A stretch of 6,977 bases of DNA from the NCBI GenBank assembly GCA_946480685.1, contig CAMLLI010000218.1, forward strand, positions 1 through 6,977, read 5' to 3'. Below, piece after piece: positions 1-6,130 of this stretch; within the stretch, counting starts at the first letter, position 1, and every line of letters begins with the position of its first letter. Both the position numbers and the translations under genes were made by a program. Below the pieces are notes generated by a model that saw nothing but the letters and a program-made list of their open reading frames with translations, did not search any database and was not told the DNA's origin. The DNA comes from an uncultured Flammeovirgaceae bacterium (GTDB lineage: Bacteria > Bacteroidota > Bacteroidia > Cytophagales > Cyclobacteriaceae).

Positions 1-1321
1 CTTCACCGGTACCTTGTGTCGGCATACCATCTTCATCGACAGTAATTTTATAGTATTCAGGACGATACAAGAACATTACGATATCGGCATCCTGTTCGAT
101 AGATCCCGATTCACGCAAGTCAGAAAGCTGCGGACGCTTATCTCCACCACGGGTTTCAACGCTACGACTCAACTGCGACAGTGCGAGCACCGGTACATTC
201 AGTTCTTTTGCTATACCTTTCAGGGCTCGCGAGATAGACGCGATCTCCTGTTCGCGGTTACCGCCCTGGTCACCTTTCATCAGCTGCAGGTAGTCGATCA
301 CCACGATCTGTATACCGTGTTCCGCTTTCAACCTGCGGCACTTCGCACGAAGTTCGAGTATAGATATAGCAGGAGTATCGTCTATAAATATAGGTGCTGT
401 AGTAAGCTTGGTTGTTTTGTGCACGAGCTGTTTCCACTCGTGATCGGCCAGATTACCTTTCTTGATCTTTTCACTTTCCAGTTCTGCTTCGGCAGAGATC
501 ATCCTGTTTACGAGCTGGATCGATGCCATCTCCAACGAGAATATAGCTACCGGTATCTTGAATTCAACGGCTGCGTTACGCAATGCAGAAACCACGAATG
601 CAGTTTTACCCATACCCGGACGAGCTGCGATAATAACAAGGTCAGAACGTTGCCATCCGGAAGTAACACGGTCGAGTTCTGTAAATCCACTCGGCACACC
701 GGTCAAGCCATCTTTATGTTCTTTCAACACCTGCAATTCCTGTATAGCACGTGCCATCAGGTTTCGCATGTTGTCGTAGTTCTTCTTCAGGTTCGACTCG
801 GAGATTTCGAAAACAGATTGCTCCGTCTTATCGAGTAATTGGAATACATCGGTTGTGTCTTCGTAAGCATCGTGCTGGATCTGTGAAGCGATCTGGATCA
901 GTTCGCGCTTGATCGCCATCTCGACAATAACACGTGCGTGATACTCCACGTTGGCGGCCGAACTTACTTTGGAGGTAAGCTCTGCGATATAGTATGCACC
1001 GTTACCCTCCAGGATCTCAAGTTTACCTTTCTTCCGGAGCTGGTGTACAACGGTACGCATATCCACAGGCTCGGATGCTTTGAACAACTCGATGATGGCT
1101 GCATAAATTTCTTTATGTGCATCCTTGTAGAAATGTTCCGGCTTGAGAAATTCCACCACGGCATTGAGTGCATTCTTCTCGAGCATGAGTGCACCCAGTA
1201 CGGTTTCTTCCAGATCAAGTGCCTGAGGCGGTAACTTTCCTAAACTTTCCGAGATGTCTCTCGGTAATAATTTGTTGGCCTTGCTACCCAGCCTCAGGGA
1301 CGTTGATCTTCCTTGCTCCAT
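1..1321 (-). CDS. dnaB: Replicative DNA helicase DnaB, 3'-truncated by the window edge
   Basis: Hexameric ATP-dependent helicase that unwinds DNA ahead of the replication fork and recruits primase. Reading the minus strand from ATG at 1321-1319 gives 440 uninterrupted codons to the left edge. Residues about 30-135 are the DnaB N-terminal helical domain (LPPQALDLEE near 30-39). The RecA-type C-terminal domain begins near residue 204 (GLTGVPSGF). Walker A is ARPGMGKT (233-240), Walker B is the IDYLQL stretch with D343, and the sensor-like ALSQLSR and the SGSIEQDAD arginine-finger region follow. The last 60-90 residues, including the usual AEVIIAKHRNG motif, lie outside the window; related proteins usually run about 500-530 residues. 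No intein interrupts the ATPase motifs, where DnaB inteins often sit. An in-frame TAA at 1349-1351 makes 1321 the only usable ATG. It is divergent from the mpl gene. Identification is secure. Confidence 0.97.
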   Translation of the reverse strand, partial: MEQGRSTSLRLGSKANKLLPRDISESLGKLPPQALDLEETVLGALMLEKNALNAVVEFLKPEHFYKDAHKEIYAAIIELFKASEPVDMRTVVHQLRKKGKLEILEGNGAYYIAELTSKVSSAANVEYHARVIVEMAIKRELIQIASQIQHDAYEDTTDVFQLLDKTEQSVFEISESNLKKNYDNMRNLMARAIQELQVLKEHKDGLTGVPSGFTELDRVTSGWQRSDLVIIAARPGMGKTAFVVSALRNAAVEFKIPVAIFSLEMASIQLVNRMISAEAELESEKIKKGNLADHEWKQLVHKTTKLTTAPIFIDDTPAISILELRAKCRRLKAEHGIQIVVIDYLQLMKGDQGGNREQEIASISRALKGIAKELNVPVLALSQLSRSVETRGGDKRPQLSDLRESGSIEQDADIVMFLYRPEYYKITVDEDGMPTQGTGE

Positions 1322-1330
1322 ACAGTGGTT

Positions 1331-1370
1331 GTTGTACGTGTTTTTTGTTTAAGGGCGACAAACGTACAAC
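1331..1370. repeat. 9-bp perfect inverted repeat flanking the dnaB transcription start
   Basis: GTTGTACGT at 1331-1339 is the exact reverse complement of ACGTACAAC at 1362-1370, with 22 bases between. With one bulged G at 1340 the pairing extends by three further T-A pairs. The right arm overlaps the candidate -7 element and the left arm lies 10 bases before the dnaB ATG. Arm centres are about 31 bp apart, close to three helical turns. Because one arm covers the promoter itself, a protein operator is a better guess than an RNA hairpin, but no regulator is identified. Confidence 0.45.
1359..1366 (-). promoter_or_regulatory. Candidate dnaB promoter, Bacteroidetes -7 element
   Basis: On the minus strand this reads TACGTTTG, an exact match to the Bacteroidetes -7 consensus TAnnTTTG. 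It would start transcription roughly 30 bases before the dnaB ATG. A TTTG that could serve as the -33 element lies at 1392-1395, but its 25-bp spacing is longer than the usual approximately 19-21 bp, so support rests mainly on the -7 match and position. It overlaps the right arm of the inverted repeat at 1331-1370. Confidence 0.4.
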
Positions 1371-1575
1371 CCTTCGCATTCACTATCTACACAAACTATT
1401 AACAAAGTACTAACAATTTAATTGTGTACAAGTAACAAGTTTATTGTGCCCGTGTGTGTGATACTGATCAAAAAAAATAGTTATATATAGCAGTCACAAA
1501 GAGGACGTTGATCAATTGGATTTTTAAAGAACAAACATTTTCCTTTATTTTAAAACCGGAATTCATGATTTCCAG

Positions 1576-2943
1576 ATGCAAAAGCAAAGAGTACATTTTA
1601 TAGCGATTGGAGGAAGTGTTATGCACAACCTGGCCATTGCTTTGAAGGAGGCCGGTCATGATGTAAGCGGGTCTGACGATGAGATCTTCGAGCCTTCACG
1701 TTCAACTTTAACTAAACATGGATTACTTCCTGAGAAAGACGGTTGGTTTCCTGAGTTAATAACATCTTCGCTGGATGTAGTCGTGCTCGGCATGCACGCG
1801 CGGAAAGACAACCCTGAATTACTTAAAGCCCAACAACTTGGACTTAAGATCTTGTCTTTCCCGGAGTATATCTACGAACAGTCGCGTGATAAACAACGCA
1901 TTGTGATTTCGGGCAGTCATGGTAAAACTACTACCACGGCTATTATCATTCACGTACTCAATTACTTTAAGCGTAAGTTTGATTATGTTATCGGAGCGAA
2001 AGTGCCGGGTATAGAAAATACCGTAAGACTTTCCAGCGCTCCTATCATTATTATTGAAGGTGATGAATATTTATGTTCAGCACTTGATCCTACTCCTAAA
2101 TTCCTCAAGTATCAACATCACGTTGGTGTTATTACGGGTATAGCATGGGATCACGTAAATGTATTTCCTTCGGAAGAAGAGTATGTACGCCAGTTCGATC
2201 TGTTTGCAGACCAGACTCCGAAAGGAGGAATTCTGATCTACTGCGAGCAGGATTCGATGGCGCTGATGATCGGTAAAAAAGAACGCACCGATGTACAGGA
2301 GATCACCTATAAGAGCCACTCACACGCTTCGGATAACAACGGTCACTTTTTCCTTACTAACGGCAAGGAACGTACACCCATCAAGATCTTCGGTAACCAT
2401 AACTTCCAGAACCTCAGCGCAGCAAAGGAAGTATTAAAGAAGATTGGTATAACTCAGGAACAGTTCTTTGAGGCGATTGCAAGTTTTGAAGGCGCTTCCG
2501 GCCGACTGCAAAAAGTATTCGACAATACAACGGCTACGGTATACAAAGATTTTGCACACGCGCCTTCTAAAGTAAAGGCAACCGTAAAAGCGATGAAAGA
2601 ATTTTATCCTTCGCGCGACCTGGTGGCCTGCCTGGAACTGCACACTTATAGCAGCCTTAACAAAAAGTTTCTGCCCCAGTATAAAGACAGCATGAAAGCT
2701 GCACAGACGCAGATCGTATACTTCAATCCTGATAAAGTAAAAGATAAAAATCTGGAAGCTATATCCGTGGATGATGTACGTTCAGCCTTTGCTGCCAGCG
2801 CGATGCAGGTATTTACCAATGCCCATGAGCTACAGGCTTTCCTGGAAAAACAAACCTGGAAAAATAAAAACCTGCTCATGATGAGCTCCGGTAATTTTGG
2901 TGGAATTGATATTCCGGCTCTATCGGAAAAAATCTTATCCTGA
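1576..2943 (+). CDS. mpl: Mpl-type Mur ligase, UDP-N-acetylmuramate:murein tripeptide ligase
   Basis: Cytoplasmic ATP-dependent ligase of peptidoglycan recycling. The family joins the salvaged tripeptide L-Ala-gamma-D-Glu-meso-diaminopimelate to UDP-N-acetylmuramate, bypassing MurC, MurD and MurE. The 455 residues match the family length (E. coli Mpl is about 457). The N-terminal Rossmann-like domain opens with HFIAIGGSVMHNLA (7-20). The central ATPase has the P-loop GSHGKTTT (113-120), the EGDEY motif (161-165) that separates Mpl from MurC, and GIAWDH (D192, H193). GNHNFQN starts at 273, ASGRLQ follows, and the C-terminal domain carries YKDFAHAPSK (323-332) and LELHTYSSLNKKF. The wording is that of Bacteroidetes homologues. 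The start follows no Shine-Dalgarno sequence but places the Rossmann motif correctly. It probably shares a transcript with the exonuclease downstream. Exact peptide preference is inferred from the family. Confidence 0.93.
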   Translation: MQKQRVHFIAIGGSVMHNLAIALKEAGHDVSGSDDEIFEPSRSTLTKHGLLPEKDGWFPELITSSLDVVVLGMHARKDNPELLKAQQLGLKILSFPEYIYEQSRDKQRIVISGSHGKTTTTAIIIHVLNYFKRKFDYVIGAKVPGIENTVRLSSAPIIIIEGDEYLCSALDPTPKFLKYQHHVGVITGIAWDHVNVFPSEEEYVRQFDLFADQTPKGGILIYCEQDSMALMIGKKERTDVQEITYKSHSHASDNNGHFFLTNGKERTPIKIFGNHNFQNLSAAKEVLKKIGITQEQFFEAIASFEGASGRLQKVFDNTTATVYKDFAHAPSKVKATVKAMKEFYPSRDLVACLELHTYSSLNKKFLPQYKDSMKAAQTQIVYFNPDKVKDKNLEAISVDDVRSAFAASAMQVFTNAHELQAFLEKQTWKNKNLLMMSSGNFGGIDIPALSEKILS

Positions 2944-2976
2944 TCGCTTCCCGTATACTATATCTGAAAAATTTGG

Positions 2977-2998
2977 GAGTGCGTGGCAACGCGCACTC
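2977..2998 (+). promoter_or_regulatory. Strong stem-loop with GCAA tetraloop before the exonuclease start
   Basis: Two 9-base arms, GAGTGCGTG (2977-2985) and CGCGCACTC (2990-2998), pair fully with one T-G wobble around a GCAA loop (2986-2989), a GNRA-type tetraloop. It lies 33 bases after the mpl stop and 12 bases before the exonuclease ATG at 3011. No T-run follows, so it is not a canonical intrinsic terminator. It could mask or position the ribosome at the second gene, stabilise the processed mRNA end, or partly terminate. The structure is seen; the role is inferred. Confidence 0.5.
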
Positions 2999-3010
2999 AC
3001 GTGTATAACC

Positions 3011-3814
3011 ATGAAATTGAATCTACGCAATCCACTCTGCATCTTCGATCTTGAAACCACCGGCACCAACATTACGCAGGATCGTATACTCGAGATCGCT
3101 GTTATCAAGATGATGCCGAACGGGGAAGTATTACGCAAAGCGAACGTACTCAACCCAACGATCCCTATACCCGCAGAGTCAACCGTGTTTCACGGCTTAC
3201 GCGATGAAGATGTAAAGGACAAACCTACTTTTAAGGAAGTGGCGAAAGACTATGCACGCTTTATGGAAGGTGCAGACCTGGCAGGCTTCAACGTAATGAA
3301 GTTTGATATACCAATGCTGGTAGAAGAATTTTTGCGATGCGATGTAGAGTTTGATTACGGCCGCAGAAAGATCATTGATGCACAGAAGATATTTCATCTG
3401 ATGGAGAAGCGTACGCTCTCTGCTGCGTATAAATTCTATACTAATAAAGACCTGGAGAACTCGCATACAGCGGAAGCCGATACGGAAGCAACCATGGAAG
3501 TATTGCTGGCGCAGATTGAACGCTACGAAGGTAAAGATGTAACGGACAGCCTGGAGCGCAAGATCGGTGAGATCAGGAATGATGTTGATACGCTGAGTAA
3601 ACTTACTGCGTCTGAACTGGTTGACCTGGCTGGCCGCATGGTCATGAACGACAAAGGCGTGGAAGTTTTCAACTTCGGCAAGCATAAAAATAAAGTCGTA
3701 ACGCAAGTGTTCAAGGAAGAACCAAGCTATTACGACTGGATGATGAACGGAGATTTCCCGATGGATACCAAGCGCAAACTCACGGAGATCAAACTCCGCT
3801 CGTTCAAAAAATAA
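3011..3814 (+). CDS. DEDDh-family 3'-5' exonuclease with ExoX-like C-terminal module
   Basis: Metal-dependent 3'-5' exonuclease of the DnaQ/RNase T/ExoX superfamily. With the start at 3011 it has 267 residues. The catalytic motifs are complete: Exo I FDLETTGT (D13, E15), Exo II GFNVMKFDIPML (D99), and Exo III with H152 and D157 in SHTAEADTE. The C-terminal 48 residues (from about 220) contain FGKHKNK (222-228), EEPSYYDWMMNGDF and a basic end, resembling the short C-terminal domain of exodeoxyribonuclease X. The same frame is open back to an ATG at 2897, but those 38 extra codons overlap mpl, contain the stem-loop and look unlike the family, so 3011 is preferred. It follows mpl by 67 bases. 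An ExoX-like repair or end-trimming nuclease fits better than a polymerase III epsilon subunit; DNA rather than RNA as substrate is inferred. Confidence 0.9.
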   Translation: MKLNLRNPLCIFDLETTGTNITQDRILEIAVIKMMPNGEVLRKANVLNPTIPIPAESTVFHGLRDEDVKDKPTFKEVAKDYARFMEGADLAGFNVMKFDIPMLVEEFLRCDVEFDYGRRKIIDAQKIFHLMEKRTLSAAYKFYTNKDLENSHTAEADTEATMEVLLAQIERYEGKDVTDSLERKIGEIRNDVDTLSKLTASELVDLAGRMVMNDKGVEVFNFGKHKNKVVTQVFKEEPSYYDWMMNGDFPMDTKRKLTEIKLRSFKK

Positions 3815-4453
3815 TCAATGCAGTAAACCTGTTTTATACTTCTTCTCTCCTGCCTTGATCTCCAGCGGTAAATGATTTACCTCTGGCGGTATGGGACAGG
3901 AATACTTATCGCTATAGCTGCAATATGGATTGTATGCCTTGTTAAAATCAAGGATCACTTCTTCACTTGTGGGTATACGAAACTCTAGATAACGGCCTAC
4001 ATCATACGTATCCTTTCCATTCGTTTCATCGGTAAAGGGAATGAACAGATAGTCTTCATACCCCGAGCGCTTGAGTAAATCCTGGCTCTGATATACTTCG
4101 AGTTTATAATCTTCACCATCCAGCAGGAAGTATATATCGCCATACTTTACATATTCCGGTAAACGCGTGGTGGTCGTTTTCATTTTAAACAACACCGGAG
4201 CTTCATTCTTCACGAATGTAGCCTTTACACGAAAGTTAAGATCGATCGGGTAGTAATTAAGTCCTTTGAACTTCCTACGTTCCTTTTTGTCTAGCGGAGA
4301 TTTATCCGGATCACGAAACTCACTCTGCTGTTTCTTCCGGTGCTCATTTATTTCCTTCAGAGCAGCATCATCTGCCTGCTGTGCAGCAACCCGAAAAGAA
4401 AAAGCTGACACTGCAAAAACCAGTGTCAGCCCTACCATAGCGCGATATACCAT
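3815..4453 (-). CDS. DUF1684 family protein, exported
   Basis: Protein of unknown function, 212 residues. The N-terminus is a signal peptide: a short basic start, a hydrophobic stretch (about 7-20), and a likely cleavage after VAA at residue 24. A charged, lysine-rich segment follows (about 30-65). The rest is the DUF1684 domain, with LFIPFTDETNGKDTYDVGRYLEF (136-158 region) and the conserved block LDFNKAYNPYCSYSDKYSCP (168-187), containing cysteines 178 and 186, then N193-H194-LP. No lipobox is seen, so it is probably periplasmic and soluble. It sits 55 bases downstream of the M48 lipoprotein gene on the same strand and is probably co-transcribed. Its stop directly abuts the stop of the convergent exonuclease gene with no spacer. 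The biochemical role of DUF1684 is not established; the conserved His, Asn and Cys residues would suit ligand or metal binding, but that is conjecture. Confidence 0.9.
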   Translation of the reverse strand: MVYRAMVGLTLVFAVSAFSFRVAAQQADDAALKEINEHRKKQQSEFRDPDKSPLDKKERRKFKGLNYYPIDLNFRVKATFVKNEAPVLFKMKTTTTRLPEYVKYGDIYFLLDGEDYKLEVYQSQDLLKRSGYEDYLFIPFTDETNGKDTYDVGRYLEFRIPTSEEVILDFNKAYNPYCSYSDKYSCPIPPEVNHLPLEIKAGEKKYKTGLLH

Positions 4454-4488
4454 GCTATTATTTTAAGTTATAATTATATCTTCCGTCA

Positions 4489-4516
4489 GGCTTCTTACTT
4501 CTGACTTCTTAATTCT
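4489..4516. repeat. Four degenerate tandem heptads at the end of the M48 gene
   Basis: On the plus strand four consecutive 7-base units begin at 4489, 4496, 4503 and 4510. They follow the consensus KACTTCT, with the second and third units matching exactly and the first and last each carrying one internal mismatch. The last unit covers the M48 stop codon (4509-4511 complement) and part of its final codons. Within the array GTCAG (4486-4490) and CTGAC (4501-4505) form a 5-bp inverted pair. Similar heptads of this type are, to my recollection, dispersed in intergenic DNA of some Bacteroidetes genomes; that cannot be confirmed here. Confidence 0.5.
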
Positions 4517-5309
4517 TCTTATAATACTTCTGCGCCTCGGGTATCCATCCCTTCAGATCATTGATACGTGTAGCGTGCGAAGGGTGCGTTGAAAGAAACT
4601 CAGGAGGAGCCTGTCCACCACTTGCTTCTGTCATGCGCTCCCAGAATTTAGGTGCTGCATTTGGATCATATCCAGCCATTGCCATGAAGATCAAACCTAT
4701 ATGGTCAGCTTCAGACTCGTGCTCGCGGCTAAATTTCAACATGCCTACATTTGTTCCGGCTCCAATCGCCTGCATTAGTAATTCTTTACCGGCTGTCGGG
4801 TTCTGTCCCATCACGGCACCTAATGTACTAAGGCCATACTGTGCTACCATCTGCTGACTCATGCGTTCACGACCATGGTTCGCTATAGCGTGTGCTACTT
4901 CGTGGCCCATTACTACCGCTACACCCGTTTCATCTTTACAGATAGGCATGATGCCGGTATAAAAAGCAACTTTACCACCGGGCATACACCATGCGTTCAC
5001 AGTTTTAGGATCATCGATGAGGTTGAACTCCCACGCAAAGCCCGCGAGTTCAGACGAAGCATTGTTCATCGCCATATACTCTTCCACTGCTTTTTGTATA
5101 CGTGCCCCAACGCGCTTTACCATTTGCGTTTGCTCCTGGTTGTTGGAGATCGGTCCTTTCTTCAGCACTTCATCGTACTGCTGATCGGCCATGGGGATGA
5201 TCTCGGAGTTGGATACAAGACTTAACTGGTTACGACCTGTTACTGCTACTTTAGCACAGGCAAAAATTACAAGACTAATTACTGAGAAAATGAATATTTT
5301 CTTCCACAT
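4509..5309 (-). CDS. M48 family zinc metallopeptidase, LoiP/YggG-like lipoprotein
   Basis: Zinc-dependent endopeptidase expected to act in envelope protein quality control. Of 266 residues, the first 18 form a lipoprotein-type signal (basic WKK, hydrophobic 5-16, then IFAC with Cys18). Phe at the -2 position is unusual, so lipidation is probable rather than certain. The mature protein begins with the TGRNQLSLVS stretch common in this subfamily. The peptidase domain has GHEVAHA with the HExxH zinc site at 136-140 and the third ligand expected at E198 in ESEAD (198-202). THPSHATRI near the C-terminus is the other subfamily signature. There are no extra transmembrane helices of the HtpX kind, so a periplasmic, lipid-anchored LoiP/BepA-like enzyme is the better assignment; no TPR region is present as in BepA. 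It is the first gene of a pair with DUF1684. The substrate is unknown. Confidence 0.94.
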   Translation of the reverse strand: MWKKIFIFSVISLVIFACAKVAVTGRNQLSLVSNSEIIPMADQQYDEVLKKGPISNNQEQTQMVKRVGARIQKAVEEYMAMNNASSELAGFAWEFNLIDDPKTVNAWCMPGGKVAFYTGIMPICKDETGVAVVMGHEVAHAIANHGRERMSQQMVAQYGLSTLGAVMGQNPTAGKELLMQAIGAGTNVGMLKFSREHESEADHIGLIFMAMAGYDPNAAPKFWERMTEASGGQAPPEFLSTHPSHATRINDLKGWIPEAQKYYKKN

Positions 5310-5515
5310 ACAGGGGTGAATTTATTTTGGTCAAAAATACAAAACCACTCGTGTATTGTTTTATAAATTCGTGCCAAAAGTTATTCATATTGAGCCAGAA
5401 ATGAATTTATGCACGATGAACAGTAATTATGATCCTATAGCAGACATCACTTTGGCATCGCTGCATTTTCTCTACAACTATATACCTGCAACCATTAACT
5501 AAAAGATAGCACTTT
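5310..5515. other. Divergent intergenic region between M48 and FAH genes
   Basis: These 206 AT-rich bases lie between divergent start codons. The left end holds the M48 promoter candidate. On the plus strand no convincing -33/-7 pair for the FAH gene was found: a TTTG at 5451-5454 has no matching TAnnTTTG at the right distance. A 33-codon ORF (5401-5502) ends 13 bases before the FAH start and is discussed as a doubtful candidate. No RNA gene or terminator hairpin is seen. Confidence 0.55.
5332..5339 (-). promoter_or_regulatory. Candidate promoter of the M48-DUF1684 unit, -7 element
   Basis: The minus strand reads TATTTTTG, an exact TAnnTTTG match, 22 bases before the M48 ATG, implying a very short leader of about 15 bases. 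No TTG is seen at the expected -33 spacing, so only half of the promoter signature is present. In AT-rich DNA such a match can occur by chance. Confidence 0.35.
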
Positions 5516-6130
5516 ATGAGAATTTTTGCCATCGGACGGAATTATGCTGAGCATATCAAGGAACTTAACAACGAGCGTCCTGACGAGCCTGTAATTTTTA
5601 CCAAGCCTGATACAGCACTGCTTCGGAACAATGCTCCGTTCTATCTGCCGGATTTCTCCAACGACATTCATCATGAAGTTGAACTTGTGCTGCGCATCTG
5701 CAAGGAAGGAAAAAATATACAGGAGAAATTTGCAAACAAGTACTACGATGCAATCGGTATCGGCATAGATTTTACGGCTCGTGATCTGCAGCAGAAAGCA
5801 AAAGAAAAAGGTTTACCGTGGGATATAGCGAAAGGCTTCAACGGCTCTGCTCCTATCAGCGACAAATTTATTCCGGTAACTTCCTTCAGCGATCTGAAGA
5901 ACATTAACTTCAGTCTGACGATTAATGGTGAACTTAAGCAACAAGGCAATACAAGTCTTATGCTTTTTAATTTCGATTTTATAATTTCGTATCTGTCGAA
6001 ATTTTTTACGCTGCGAACAGGTGATTTGATATTTACGGGCACACCAAAAGGTGTAGGCGCGGTAAAGGTGGGAAATGTGTTATCGGCATATATAGAAGAT
6101 GAGAAACTATTGGAGTTCGAAGTTAAGTAA
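5516..6130 (+). CDS. Fumarylacetoacetate hydrolase family protein, FAHD1-like
   Basis: Divalent-metal enzyme of the FAH superfamily, whose FAHD1-like members hydrolyse acylpyruvates or decarboxylate oxaloacetate in the cytoplasm. The 204 residues form one compact FAH domain, slightly shorter than the approximately 220-residue FAHD1 proteins. The opening RIFAIGRNYAEHIKEL (2-17) and FTKP (28-31) are typical. Metal ligands are expected at E54 and E56 in HHEVELVLRI and at D85 in GIGIDFTARDLQ. The following KGFNGSAPIS (106-115) and the C-terminal LRTGDLIFTGTPKGVG are standard signatures. The start at 5516 needs no upstream extension because the family motif begins at residue 2. Its 3' end overlaps the M23 peptidase gene by 32 bases. 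Substrate cannot be told from sequence: acylpyruvase, oxaloacetate decarboxylase or isomerase activity are all possible in this superfamily, and no catabolic cluster is nearby to choose. Confidence 0.93.
   Translation: MRIFAIGRNYAEHIKELNNERPDEPVIFTKPDTALLRNNAPFYLPDFSNDIHHEVELVLRICKEGKNIQEKFANKYYDAIGIGIDFTARDLQQKAKEKGLPWDIAKGFNGSAPISDKFIPVTSFSDLKNINFSLTINGELKQQGNTSLMLFNFDFIISYLSKFFTLRTGDLIFTGTPKGVGAVKVGNVLSAYIEDEKLLEFEVK

Larger units (their letters stand above)
1322..1575. other. Divergent intergenic region between dnaB and mpl
   Basis: These 254 bases separate the divergent dnaB and mpl start codons. The dnaB-proximal part holds the promoter candidate and inverted repeat. A short palindrome (ACAATT, one base, AATTGT) lies at 1413-1425, two tandem copies of ACAAGT with a 7-base period at 1428-1440, and a TTGATCAA palindrome at 1508-1515. 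The mpl-proximal half is AT-rich and I find no convincing TAnnTTTG on the plus strand, so the mpl promoter is not located. No RNA gene or convincing small ORF is seen. Confidence 0.6.

Noticed and set aside
14..838. Long plus-strand open frame of 274 codons opposite dnaB
   Set aside because: It lies wholly antisense to a clearly recognisable dnaB frame, is rich in Cys, His, Arg and Phe, and shows no domain. It is a by-product of dnaB codon usage.
1384..1393. Possible DnaA box near TATCTACACA
   Set aside because: At least two mismatches to TTATCCACA, single copy, and no other origin features.
1334..1429. Four GTAC words in the dnaB upstream region as a regulator-site cluster
   Set aside because: GTAC and GTA-containing words are also frequent inside the coding sequences of this window, so the cluster is not distinctive; only the 9-bp inverted repeat was kept.
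2897..3010. Upstream extension of the exonuclease to an ATG at 2897
   Set aside because: It overlaps mpl by 47 bases, crosses the stem-loop, and adds sequence unlike the N-terminus of this family. The catalytic domain begins right after the ATG at 3011.
3197..3706. Minus-strand open frame of 169 codons opposite the exonuclease
   Set aside because: Fully antisense to conserved exonuclease motifs, with shadow-type composition and no recognisable family.
3783..3798. Small hairpin CGGAG / CTCCG near the end of the exonuclease gene as a bidirectional terminator
   Set aside because: Only a 5-bp stem within coding sequence, and no T-run follows on either strand.
5451..5486. TTTG plus TATATACC as a promoter for the FAH gene
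   Set aside because: The second element matches TAnnTTTG poorly and the spacing (24 bases) is too long.
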